A program made the translations under genes and the position numbers. DNA of 5,670 nucleotides from Pseudomonadota bacterium (GTDB lineage Bacteria > Pseudomonadota > Alphaproteobacteria > UBA8366 > JADFVY01), in NCBI GenBank assembly GCA_030671915.1, contig DAOVHN010000191.1, positions 1 through 5,670 of the forward strand, given 5' to 3'. The notes beneath the pieces were generated by a model, which saw nothing but the letters and a program-made list of their open reading frames with translations, did no database searches and was not told where the DNA came from. This document shows, piece by piece, positions 1 through 5,670 of this stretch. Within the stretch, counting starts at the first letter, position 1. Each line of letters starts with the position of its first letter.

Positions 1-145
1 CATGGAAATCGCCCAGGAACGATTCCTGGCGCCCCTGGGCGAGGAAGACCGGCGGGTCTTCATACGTCTCTTGCGCGATCTCATCGAAGCCAACAACGAA
101 ACCGGCCGCGCGCCGTTGCGCCGCGCGCTGGTTTCGGAGAGATGA
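1..145 (+). CDS. MarR-family transcriptional regulator, C-terminal fragment (5' end outside window)
   Basis: This is the last 47 codons of a gene that enters from the left edge; the frame is open at base 1 and stops with TGA at 143-145. The visible peptide starts MEIAQERFLAPLGEEDRR and continues with a helix rich in Leu, Arg and Ile, then ends near APLRRALVSER. A helix of the form 'FLAPLxEEDRRxFxxLLxxLIEANN' is typical of the C-terminal dimerisation helices of MarR regulators, which follow the winged-helix DNA-binding domain; that domain lies outside the window. The ATG at 2-4 is probably an internal Met, because this segment alone would lack any DNA-binding part. The gene converges on the PreA-like gene, so it need not regulate it. 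The family call rests on a short tail and is moderately sure; the ligand is unknown. Confidence 0.6.
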   Translation, partial: MEIAQERFLAPLGEEDRRVFIRLLRDLIEANNETGRAPLRRALVSER

Positions 146-187
146 CGGAGGAGGAGCTGCCTTAACCTGAGCGGAGAAAGCGAGCGA

Positions 188-232
188 CCTCGTCTTTCGA
201 GACGGGCCTGAAGGTCCTCCTCAGAGTGAGGG
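188..232 (-). repeat. Alphaproteobacterial-type intergenic palindromic repeat, copy 1
   Basis: This 45-base element begins CCTCGTCTTTCGAGACG and ends CTCCTCAGAGTGAGGG. It is an inverted, diverged copy of the element at 265-308: TTCGAGACG (196-204) matches the reverse complement of 292-300, and CTCCTCAG (217-224) that of 273-280. Inside it 204-208 (GGGCC) can pair with 213-217 (GGTCC), with one G-U pair, around a TGAA loop. Repeats with 'CTGAGGAG...CGTCTCGAAG' cores are widespread between genes in Alphaproteobacteria (from memory, not searched). Confidence 0.75.
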
Positions 233-264
233 AAGGGAATTTTTCCGCCCACACAAACCTTAAA

Positions 265-308
265 CCCTCGTGCTGAGGAGCCCCGAAGGGGCGTCTCGAA
301 GTATGAGG
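265..308 (+). repeat. Alphaproteobacterial-type intergenic palindromic repeat, copy 2
   Basis: This 44-base element runs from CCCTCGTGCTGAGGAG to CGTCTCGAAGTATGAGG. It contains a perfect 5-bp hairpin: GCCCC (280-284), loop GAA, GGGGC (288-292). It faces the copy at 188-232, so the pair could fold into one long stem in RNA from either strand. It lies 28 bases past the stop of the PreA-like gene and could stabilise the 3' end of that message or help end transcription; no long U-tract follows the hairpin on the minus strand. Confidence 0.8.
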
Positions 309-336
309 TCTCGCCCCAGCCGACAACGCCGCCCGC

Positions 337-1680
337 TTACTCCGCCGCCGGCTTCGCCCGCTCAAGGGCCTTCTTGCCGATGCGGTCGGGGTGGTTGCGC
401 TGGGTGCTGAATTTCTTCCCCGGCTCGAATACGCCGTCCGGAATACGGAAATAGCCCTGGGCGTAATGCTCGTCCGTCGTCGGATTCATGGAAATCGATT
501 CGAACGGGCAGACATCCAGGCAAAGCTCGCAGCCGATACAGTTGTCGGTGTGGACCTCGATGCGGCCCTCCGCCGTCTGGCTCAACGCCTCGTAGAAGCA
601 CATCTGGATGCAGACGGTGCAGGTCGGGTTCTTGCAGGTGTCGTGATTGACCACCGCATGGACGCGGTTGCGGGAGAATTGCTCGGAATAGTCCCTCACC
701 GCCTTGCGCGCGGCCAGCCCGTGCATTGAGGCGATGTCCTCGTAGCCATGCTCGTCCATGAAACGCTCGATGCCCTTGATGACGTTGGGCAGCCACTTGA
801 CGCCCTTGATCATCAATACCGAGCCAATTTGCACGATACCGGCGCCGCTCATGATGAATTCGATGGCGTCGCGATGGTCGAAAATACCGTTGGAGCCGGA
901 AATCGGCATGCCGAGTTCCTGATAGATCTTGTGCACCCAGCGCAGGGTCAGCGCTTTGGTCCAGGGGCCACCGATGCCCGCCGGGCCGGCCAACCGCGGC
1001 TCGCCGGTTTCGATATCGACGGCGAAACCGGTATAGCGGTTGGTGGCGGTAACCGCCGCCGCGCCAGCCTCCTTCACCGCGCGCGCGACTTCCAGCACCG
1101 GCGCCTGATCCGGCGTCAGCTTGATCATCACCGGGATGTCCAGCGCCTCACAGACCCTGCGCGTCACCTCGCCCGCCACCTCGGGCACCTGGCCGATCAT
1201 GCTGCCGCCATGCACGCCGGGCATCATGGCCGGGTGCGGGCAGCCAAAATTCAGCTCCACCATGGGCAGGCCGCAATCCTCGATGGTGCGGCAGATATCG
1301 ATCCAGCCGTCGATATCCTTGGCCCCGGCGCTGCCGATCAGATGGGCGCCGCGCTCCGCCGCATAGGCCTGGGTTTCCTTAAGGTAAGGGATCCAGTCCT
1401 TGTAATAAGTGCTTGAATAACCGGACCGGCTATAAAACACGAAATCGCGGGGGACCTTACCCTCGATGATCCCGCCTTCCTGGTCCATGACGCAGTATTT
1501 CGAATTCTCGGTGAGGCGCGCCATGTCCTCGATATCGGTCAGCGTCTTGATGATCGCGCCGGATGCGCCTGCGTCGAAACACTGTTTCATCAGGTCCGGG
1601 CTGTTGGTCGGCTCGAGCGAAGCCACCACCATCGGATTCTTGAAGTTCAATCCGCAGAATTCAACATCCAGCTTCGCCAT
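337..1680 (-). CDS. PreA-like dihydropyrimidine/dihydroorotate dehydrogenase-family protein with C-terminal two-cluster ferredoxin domain
   Basis: This 447-residue cytosolic protein has an FMN-binding DHODH-type barrel (about 1-315) followed by a ferredoxin domain (about 340-400). Visible barrel marks are AIIKT (Lys45), the active-site loop NFGCPHP (144-150, with Cys147 at the position of the catalytic Cys of dihydropyrimidine dehydrogenase), IKLTP (Lys187), TATN (Asn214) and the phosphate-binding SGSNGI (261-266). Cluster cysteines are 349, 354, 357, 361 and 381, 384, 387, 391. E. coli PreA (about 411 residues) works with PreT to reduce uracil or thymine using NADH. Here no PreT gene adjoins. 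The Ser before the catalytic Cys is Gly146, and the Thr after the conserved Asn is Arg215, so the substrate may not be a simple pyrimidine. The first cluster motif is CX4CX2CX3C instead of CX2CX2CX3C. The start has AAGGG 9 bases upstream. Family membership is secure; substrate is open, so I withhold the symbol preA. Confidence 0.9.
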   Translation of the reverse strand: MAKLDVEFCGLNFKNPMVVASLEPTNSPDLMKQCFDAGASGAIIKTLTDIEDMARLTENSKYCVMDQEGGIIEGKVPRDFVFYSRSGYSSTYYKDWIPYLKETQAYAAERGAHLIGSAGAKDIDGWIDICRTIEDCGLPMVELNFGCPHPAMMPGVHGGSMIGQVPEVAGEVTRRVCEALDIPVMIKLTPDQAPVLEVARAVKEAGAAAVTATNRYTGFAVDIETGEPRLAGPAGIGGPWTKALTLRWVHKIYQELGMPISGSNGIFDHRDAIEFIMSGAGIVQIGSVLMIKGVKWLPNVIKGIERFMDEHGYEDIASMHGLAARKAVRDYSEQFSRNRVHAVVNHDTCKNPTCTVCIQMCFYEALSQTAEGRIEVHTDNCIGCELCLDVCPFESISMNPTTDEHYAQGYFRIPDGVFEPGKKFSTQRNHPDRIGKKALERAKPAAE

Positions 1681-1689
1681 GAAACACGT

Positions 1690-1694
1690 CCCTT
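1690..1694 (-). promoter_or_regulatory. Ribosome binding site of the PreA-like gene
   Basis: On the minus strand AAGGG lies 9 bases before the ATG at 1680-1678. It supports this start, which also gives the expected N-terminus (DVEFCGLNFKNP) of the family. Confidence 0.65.
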
Positions 1695-1751
1695 ATTTTA
1701 TCGCCCAGCCTCGAACCGGTGTGCCGAAATACAGCTTAACGGTCAATACTC

Positions 1752-1779
1752 AGCATACTGATCAATAATTCACAGTCAA
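1752..1779 (-). promoter_or_regulatory. Candidate sigma70-type promoter for the PreA-like gene
   Basis: On the minus strand TTGACT (1779-1774) is followed after 16 bases by TATGCT (1757-1752): five and four matches to the consensus boxes. It would start transcription about 65 bases before the ATG. A direct repeat TATTGAYC overlaps its spacer (1767-1760) and recurs just downstream (1748-1741), which could be a regulator site. The gap 1681-1826 shows no convincing terminator after the glycosyltransferase gene, so read-through into this gene is also possible. This is consensus matching only. Confidence 0.35.
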
Positions 1780-1826
1780 CCGGAACGTGGCTGCCATCCG
1801 CCTACATTTACGAAAACGTCAACGCT

Positions 1827-2834
1827 TTAATCGGTTTTTTGCCGCGGTTTTCGGCCGGCCTCATCCATGACCGTCGGATCGTCCTCGAGAATCCCCATTT
1901 CCAGCTCGATGCGCCGGACCTTCTCAAGCGTCATCTCCATTAGCTGGCGGTTGAAGCCGATCAGGTCGGCGACCAGCCCGATCAGGAAGGTCATCAGGCC
2001 AATCACCAGCAGCGCCCCGCCCAGCACCAGCGACTGGATATGCCCGTCGCCCTGGCCGACTGCATAGAGATACAGGAAGCGGGTGACCGGCAGCATACCG
2101 AAGAAGGTTATCGTGGCGCCGATCGCCACGAAGAACTTCAGCGGCCGGTACATGGAATACATCCGCACCATGGTGGTCAGCGACCGTTCCAGGAAATGCG
2201 GAATGCTTTTGAACAGGCGCGAATCGCGGGTCTTGGCGTTGGTGCGGATCGGCACGGCCACGACTGCCATCTTCTTGCGCCCGGCCTGGATCAGCATTTC
2301 GATCGTATAGCTAAAGGGCGAGACAATATTCAGATGCAAGGCCGCATCGCGCGAGATCGCCCGGAAACCGCTGACAGCGTCGGGCACCGTGGTTCGCGAT
2401 ACCCGGCGCACCACCGCGCTGCCGTATTTCTGCAGCAGCTTCTTGAAAAGGGAAAAATGCGGCACTTTATGGGTCTGGCGGTCGCCGACGACGATATCCG
2501 CCTCGCCGCGCAAAATCGGTTCGATCAGCGCGGGGATGTCCGCGCCGCAATACTGGTTGTCGCCGTCTGTATTCACGATGATGTCCGCGCCGCGCCGCAG
2601 GCAGGCGTCGATACCGGTGCGAAAGGCCGGGGCCAGCCCCTTGGAGTTGCGATGTCGCACGATATGGTCGACGCCGATTTCGCGCGCCACTTCGACGGTC
2701 CGATCGGTCGATCCGTCATCGATGATCAGAACCTCGACCTTATCCACGCCGGGAATATTGCGCGGAATGTCCGCCACCGTTTCAGGCAGCGTTTGCTGCT
2801 CGTTGAGACAGGGTATCTGTACGATCAGCTTCAT
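1827..2834 (-). CDS. Family 2 glycosyltransferase, polyprenyl-phosphate sugar synthase type (DPM1/GtrB/ArnC-like)
   Basis: This 335-residue protein has an N-terminal GT-A domain and two membrane segments. The catalytic part shows PCLNEQQTL (8-16), the nucleotide-binding IIDDGSTD (37-44), NSKGLA (63-68), the metal-binding TDGD (89-92, Asp90 and Asp92), VVGDRQ (115-120) and SGFRA (155-159). Hydrophobic segments lie at about 233-257 and 265-293, followed by a basic, probably helical cytoplasmic tail (FNRQLMEMTLEKVRRIELE). This architecture is that of enzymes that move a sugar from a nucleotide donor to dolichyl- or undecaprenyl-phosphate on the cytoplasmic side. The sugar cannot be read from sequence. 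Its ATG overlaps the stop of the preceding GT-C gene by 4 bases (ATGA), with only a weak GGA upstream, so translation is probably coupled. The product likely supplies the lipid-linked donor for that neighbour. Family is secure; acceptor lipid is by analogy. Confidence 0.92.
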   Translation of the reverse strand: MKLIVQIPCLNEQQTLPETVADIPRNIPGVDKVEVLIIDDGSTDRTVEVAREIGVDHIVRHRNSKGLAPAFRTGIDACLRRGADIIVNTDGDNQYCGADIPALIEPILRGEADIVVGDRQTHKVPHFSLFKKLLQKYGSAVVRRVSRTTVPDAVSGFRAISRDAALHLNIVSPFSYTIEMLIQAGRKKMAVVAVPIRTNAKTRDSRLFKSIPHFLERSLTTMVRMYSMYRPLKFFVAIGATITFFGMLPVTRFLYLYAVGQGDGHIQSLVLGGALLVIGLMTFLIGLVADLIGFNRQLMEMTLEKVRRIELEMGILEDDPTVMDEAGRKPRQKTD

Positions 2835-4864
2835 TGAGTTTGTCCGCTATCCGATACTTCGTCGGGTTCCAGCCTGTAGAGCGTAGCATAGGATCCCTCG
2901 GCGATCCCGGTCGCTTTCATTCCGTCAAGCATACCGCGCTCCTTGAATTCCACCCAGTCCTCGTCGTTGAAAAAGGCGAGGATCGGCCGTCCGGCCGCCA
3001 GGTTTATCTGCAGAATCCTTTGCGAATCCTGATACTCGTCCATGTTGACCCAGGCGTTTCTGGCGCCGGGTATTTCGGTCAGCGCGAACGACGCCGGATC
3101 GTAAGTGGAGAAAAGCACCGCGTCCCGGGGGGCATGCGTGGCCAGAAATGCACCGGTCTCGTACCGGAACTGCCGCAAGAACCAGGTGCGCGGAAAGTCC
3201 ATCAACAACGCCATGACGAATGCCCAGGCGAGACAGGCGAAACTCGCCAGGAAAGCCAACCGCCGGACCGGCGCGAAGCCGCGCCGCGCCGCGAACAGGA
3301 CCAGCAGCACGGCCAGGATCGCCGCCAGCAACAGGGGCAGTTTCAAAGTCACCGCCTCAATCGCATCGGCTTCAGTGTCGCGGAACAGTATGAAAAGCCA
3401 GACCTCGCCGGCAACCAACGCCGTCACCCCTGCGGCGATACGCAGCTTCAGCGAATCGTCGCCCTGCAGCATATTGATGCCCATGGCGCCATAGATCGCG
3501 AAAATTGGCAGCAGCGGCACGAAGTAGCGCAGATTGAAGGCATACCCGCCATGCCAGGTAAACCAGCCATAGATCGTCACGAAGGCCAGTACGGTGAGTA
3601 ACGGGATTGCGTGGGAATACACCGCCGCGCGGCCACGCGGCATCCCGACGACGGCCAACAGCGCGACCGGCAACCAGGGCAGGCTTTGCAGCAGCGCCTT
3701 CTTGACCGTGCCGGCATACATGATCGCCCCCGAAGCCCCCCGTGTTATGGCTATGCCACCGGTCGACGGATCGACCACACTGAGGTCGGCGACAAGTATC
3801 CAGGCGCCTCGCGCCAGGCGCCACAGCATCTCGCCGATGGCCGGAACCAGGAACGCGACCGCAGCCATCAGAATCGCCCCGGCGGCGGACAATGCCAGGC
3901 GATGGCGGACCATCGACGGCCAGACAGCATCGCGACTGGCGATCCAGGTGGCGGCGAGGACGGCCAGCGCCATGGAAAACAGAGGAATATAGGCACCAAT
4001 GGATGTGGAGCCCGAAGGTCGGCCATAGGTGAGGGGTTGCAGCGTACCGAACTTGGCGTAATTGGTGAGCGACAGCAGCAGCAGTCCGGGCAGCAGACCA
4101 ACCAGAACGGCGGCGGCCACGCGCCAGCGCGGCGTATGGTCATAAAGCAATGGAATGAACAGGGCCGGCGCCATGAAAATTACGTCCAGCCGGACGCCCG
4201 CCCCCAGCCCGACAGTCATGCCCGCCGCGCATCCGTATAGCAAGGCGTGCCGGCGCACGTCGGCCTGCACGGCGCAAACGCCCAACCAGACGCCGGCCAG
4301 CAGAAACGCCGCGGAAAGGGTCTGCGACCAAGCGGCTTGTGAATATTGCCAAGCATAGCTGCCCAGCGTCAGCAGGATAACGGCGTCGGCAGAGATGCGC
4401 GGATCGCGCCACAGCCGGTTGCCGAGCATGAAACATATCCCGGCAAGAGCCGCATAGGCGATCGCATTCAGCGCGAATAACCCCCGGAATCCCGCCAACT
4501 CGTAGAACGGCCAGGCCAGAACGGGATGGAGGTACGGGTACTGGGACTGCAGGCTGCCGTCCTTGCCCGTCACATGGTTCCAGGTCCGTAGTTCCGGTGA
4601 CGGGAACTCGCCGTACTCTTGCCACAGCGTCCACGTCCGTTCCTCGGCGAACGCCTTGGACATCTGATGATAGATGCCCTCGTCGCTGACGAAATGGCCC
4701 GGCGCCACCGCGAACACGGAAAACAGCAAATGGCCAAGCAGCAGCATCGCCAAGACCGTCAAGCGTATCTTGCCGATTCCACGCCACGCCGGTAGGCCGC
4801 TGGCCATGTCGCCATCATGCATGCTCATACCGTAGGGTTCGCCATGGGAAGACAATTTGCCCAT
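2831..4864 (-). CDS. Polytopic membrane protein, probable GT-C-fold (ArnT/PMT-like) glycosyltransferase
   Basis: This 677-residue protein has a first membrane helix at about 33-55, roughly a dozen further hydrophobic segments to about 555, and a soluble C-terminal domain (about 556-677), probably periplasmic. Right after helix 1 comes FVSDEGIYHQM (58-68), whose Asp61-Glu62 sits where GT-C enzymes carry the acidic pair of the first outer loop. A further typical patch is NLRYFVPLLPIFAIYG (444-459). Such enzymes take a sugar from a polyprenyl-phosphate carrier and attach it to a lipid, glycan or protein outside the inner membrane. The overlapping GT2 gene, which would make that carrier, supports the role. 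The start at 4864 has no clear Shine-Dalgarno; Met13, Met15 and Met20 are alternatives, also without good sites, and an in-frame TAA at 4873-4871 blocks extension. No Pfam-level match can be named with certainty, and the acceptor is unknown. Confidence 0.75.
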   Translation of the reverse strand: MGKLSSHGEPYGMSMHDGDMASGLPAWRGIGKIRLTVLAMLLLGHLLFSVFAVAPGHFVSDEGIYHQMSKAFAEERTWTLWQEYGEFPSPELRTWNHVTGKDGSLQSQYPYLHPVLAWPFYELAGFRGLFALNAIAYAALAGICFMLGNRLWRDPRISADAVILLTLGSYAWQYSQAAWSQTLSAAFLLAGVWLGVCAVQADVRRHALLYGCAAGMTVGLGAGVRLDVIFMAPALFIPLLYDHTPRWRVAAAVLVGLLPGLLLLSLTNYAKFGTLQPLTYGRPSGSTSIGAYIPLFSMALAVLAATWIASRDAVWPSMVRHRLALSAAGAILMAAVAFLVPAIGEMLWRLARGAWILVADLSVVDPSTGGIAITRGASGAIMYAGTVKKALLQSLPWLPVALLAVVGMPRGRAAVYSHAIPLLTVLAFVTIYGWFTWHGGYAFNLRYFVPLLPIFAIYGAMGINMLQGDDSLKLRIAAGVTALVAGEVWLFILFRDTEADAIEAVTLKLPLLLAAILAVLLVLFAARRGFAPVRRLAFLASFACLAWAFVMALLMDFPRTWFLRQFRYETGAFLATHAPRDAVLFSTYDPASFALTEIPGARNAWVNMDEYQDSQRILQINLAAGRPILAFFNDEDWVEFKERGMLDGMKATGIAEGSYATLYRLEPDEVSDSGQTQ

Positions 4865-4870
4865 CAGAAA

Positions 4871-4933
4871 TTATTGAAAAAGGAAACCGACGATCGATTT
4901 CTCGAACGGAGTTTCCCGCACCATGTTTAACAT
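4871..4933 (-). other. Short 20-codon reading frame in the leader of the GT-C gene (possible leader peptide)
   Basis: An ATG at 4933-4931 opens 20 codons (MLNMVRETPF, then EKSIVGFLFQ) ending in TAA at 4873-4871, six bases before the ATG of the GT-C gene and in the same frame. It spans the whole hairpin at 4883-4915, so ribosomes on it would melt the hairpin and could reinitiate at 4864. There is no Shine-Dalgarno before it and the length is easily reached by chance. It could also be a remnant of a longer N-terminus cut by a stop codon. Weakly supported. Confidence 0.15.
4877..4915 (-). terminator. Hairpin with short U-tract before the GT-C gene (terminator or attenuator candidate)
   Basis: On the minus strand GAAAC (4915-4911) pairs with GTTTC (4887-4883). 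Inside it CGTTCGA (4908-4902) pairs with TCGATCG (4897-4891) with one T-T mismatch, around a GAAA tetraloop. CTTTTT follows directly (4882-4877). The next ATG is only 12 bases past the T-run, so a complete stop here would leave no room for a new promoter; partial termination fits better. Pairing was done by eye, with no energy calculation. Confidence 0.35.
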
Positions 4934-4963
4934 TTCATTATTTTGCCGGCGGTCTTGTTTGCT

Positions 4964-5670
4964 TCATGATCCATCCGGTGCCGCGACCCGGTAGATATCG
5001 AAGAACGATCCCTCATGGACCGGCGACAGCAGGTCCGGTAGCGGGTTTCCCGTCGCCCCGAAATGAGTGATCAGCACATAGTCGTACCGCGCCGGCCAAT
5101 CCACCCAGAAGGGCTTAATGCCGACACCGCCCGCGACCGCTCCGCCGCCATGCGCCGAATCCACCAGCAGTGCCAACTCTATGGGCGCGCCGAATTCCGT
5201 ATCCATCGCCGCGCGCGCCCCAGTTATCCGTACCGGCTGCTTCACCGGATCGGTGAACAGGGTTGGCACGAAGGCCGAACGGTCGATCACCGCCATCATC
5301 GGCATATGCCAGTAGGCATGATCGAAACGGGTCTCGCCGTCGGGCAATGGAACGTTCTGCTTCTGCACCGGCAATAGCGCCGCGCCGGGCTCGATTACAC
5401 TCAAGGCCATCCTGAATTCGGCGAAATCCCGGTCCACCTGCCGCCATTCGCCCGATATGTCATAGATGCGCCCGGCGAACAGCACCAGCGCGGCCGAGAT
5501 AACCACTACCATGGCCTTCGGCCCCACATTACGCGGCCGCAACCCCGCCACCAGCAACAGCGCGATGACGGTCGGCAACCGCAGATCGGCGTACCAGATA
5601 TGGCCCCAGGCTCCTTCCATCTGGAACGGCATGGCGGCGGCAAGCAGGATGAACAGGATCATAGGCAGCC
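4964..5670 (-). CDS. Membrane protein of unknown function, C-terminal part (start beyond right edge)
   Basis: At least 234 codons are visible; the frame stays open to the right edge (Leu-Pro before the first in-window Met at 5662), so that ATG is probably internal. Counting from that Met, hydrophobic segments lie at about 1-12, 30-41 and 49-64. They are linked by HIWYADLRLP (21-30), a short loop rich in charged and aromatic residues, and by a basic loop (LRPRNVGPK) likely on the cytoplasmic side. The rest (about 65-232) is a soluble domain with YWHMPMMAVIDRSAFVPTLF (117-136) and a C-terminal DYVLITHFG (194-202). I recognise this style from uncharacterised polytopic proteins of Alphaproteobacteria, often near glycan genes, but cannot name a family. 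Its topology resembles that of the downstream GT-C gene (membrane part, then a soluble C-terminus), so a second GT-C-like enzyme is possible. It probably leads the same leftward operon, with a 99-base gap. Confidence 0.6.
   Translation of the reverse strand, partial: LPMILFILLAAAMPFQMEGAWGHIWYADLRLPTVIALLLVAGLRPRNVGPKAMVVVISAALVLFAGRIYDISGEWRQVDRDFAEFRMALSVIEPGAALLPVQKQNVPLPDGETRFDHAYWHMPMMAVIDRSAFVPTLFTDPVKQPVRITGARAAMDTEFGAPIELALLVDSAHGGGAVAGGVGIKPFWVDWPARYDYVLITHFGATGNPLPDLLSPVHEGSFFDIYRVAAPDGS

Noticed and set aside
142..165. ATG overlapping the MarR stop followed by GGAGGAGGAG
   Set aside because: The frame ends after seven codons, and no start codon sits at a proper distance after the purine-rich stretch, so it is not a working ribosome site for a new gene.
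162..365. Minus-strand open frame of 67 codons over the repeat pair
   Set aside because: It is Arg- and Ser-rich, formed by translating the palindromic repeats, and overlaps the end of the PreA-like gene; repeats of this kind commonly yield spurious small proteins.
748..1416. Plus-strand open frame of 222 codons opposite the PreA-like gene
   Set aside because: High-GC antisense shadow, His- and Arg-rich with no domain marks; the opposite frame has clear catalytic motifs.
1701..1826. Terminator search after the family 2 glycosyltransferase gene
   Set aside because: Only very short pairings such as GGC-A-GCC are seen, with no T-run after a stem, so no terminator is called.
2040..3601. Two long plus-strand open frames (to 2837 and from 2834) opposite the glycosyltransferase genes
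   Set aside because: They mirror the reading frames of the real genes, have no plausible protein composition, and the second needs a TTG start. The apparent end-to-start overlap simply mirrors the real ATGA overlap.
3801..3822. Perfect 7-bp inverted repeat and 8-bp direct repeat (CAGGCGCC twice)
   Set aside because: It lies inside the GT-C coding region, encodes the LARGAW stretch, and is within chance for GC-rich code; no T-run follows.

Overview
The window looks like a GC-rich alphaproteobacterial chromosome, possibly of Rhodospirillales type. The support is high GC with strong third-position bias, a MarR tail, a PreA-like iron-sulfur flavoprotein, and two copies of a palindromic intergenic repeat of a kind common in Alphaproteobacteria. 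The lineage is inferred from style, not from a marker gene.

Layout: the left edge holds the 3' end of a plus-strand MarR-family regulator (to 145). Everything else that codes is on the minus strand and reads right to left. A polytopic membrane protein enters from the right edge (5670 to 4964). After a 99-base gap comes a 677-residue GT-C-like membrane glycosyltransferase (4864 to 2831). Overlapping it by 4 bases is a family 2 glycosyltransferase with two C-terminal membrane segments (2834 to 1827). After 146 bases comes a PreA-like dihydropyrimidine/dihydroorotate-dehydrogenase-type protein with a two-cluster ferredoxin tail (1680 to 337). The convergent gap 146-336 holds two copies of the repeat in opposite orientation.

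How the genes may work together: the GT2/GT-C pair fits a known scheme. The GT2 enzyme loads a sugar on polyprenyl phosphate at the cytoplasmic face, and the GT-C enzyme then moves that sugar to a glycan, lipid or protein on the periplasmic side. The partial right-hand gene is another membrane protein with a C-terminal soluble domain and may belong to the same surface-glycan system; acceptor and sugar are unknown. The PreA-like gene is probably a separate metabolic unit with its own promoter. Its usual flavin/NAD(P)H partner PreT is not beside it, and some substrate-pocket positions differ from classical dihydropyrimidine dehydrogenase.

The points most worth a second look are the hairpin plus short in-frame ORF directly before the GT-C gene, the unusual PreA-like protein, and the inverted repeat pair between the convergent genes. 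I did not find a mobile element, CRISPR array, tRNA or rRNA.
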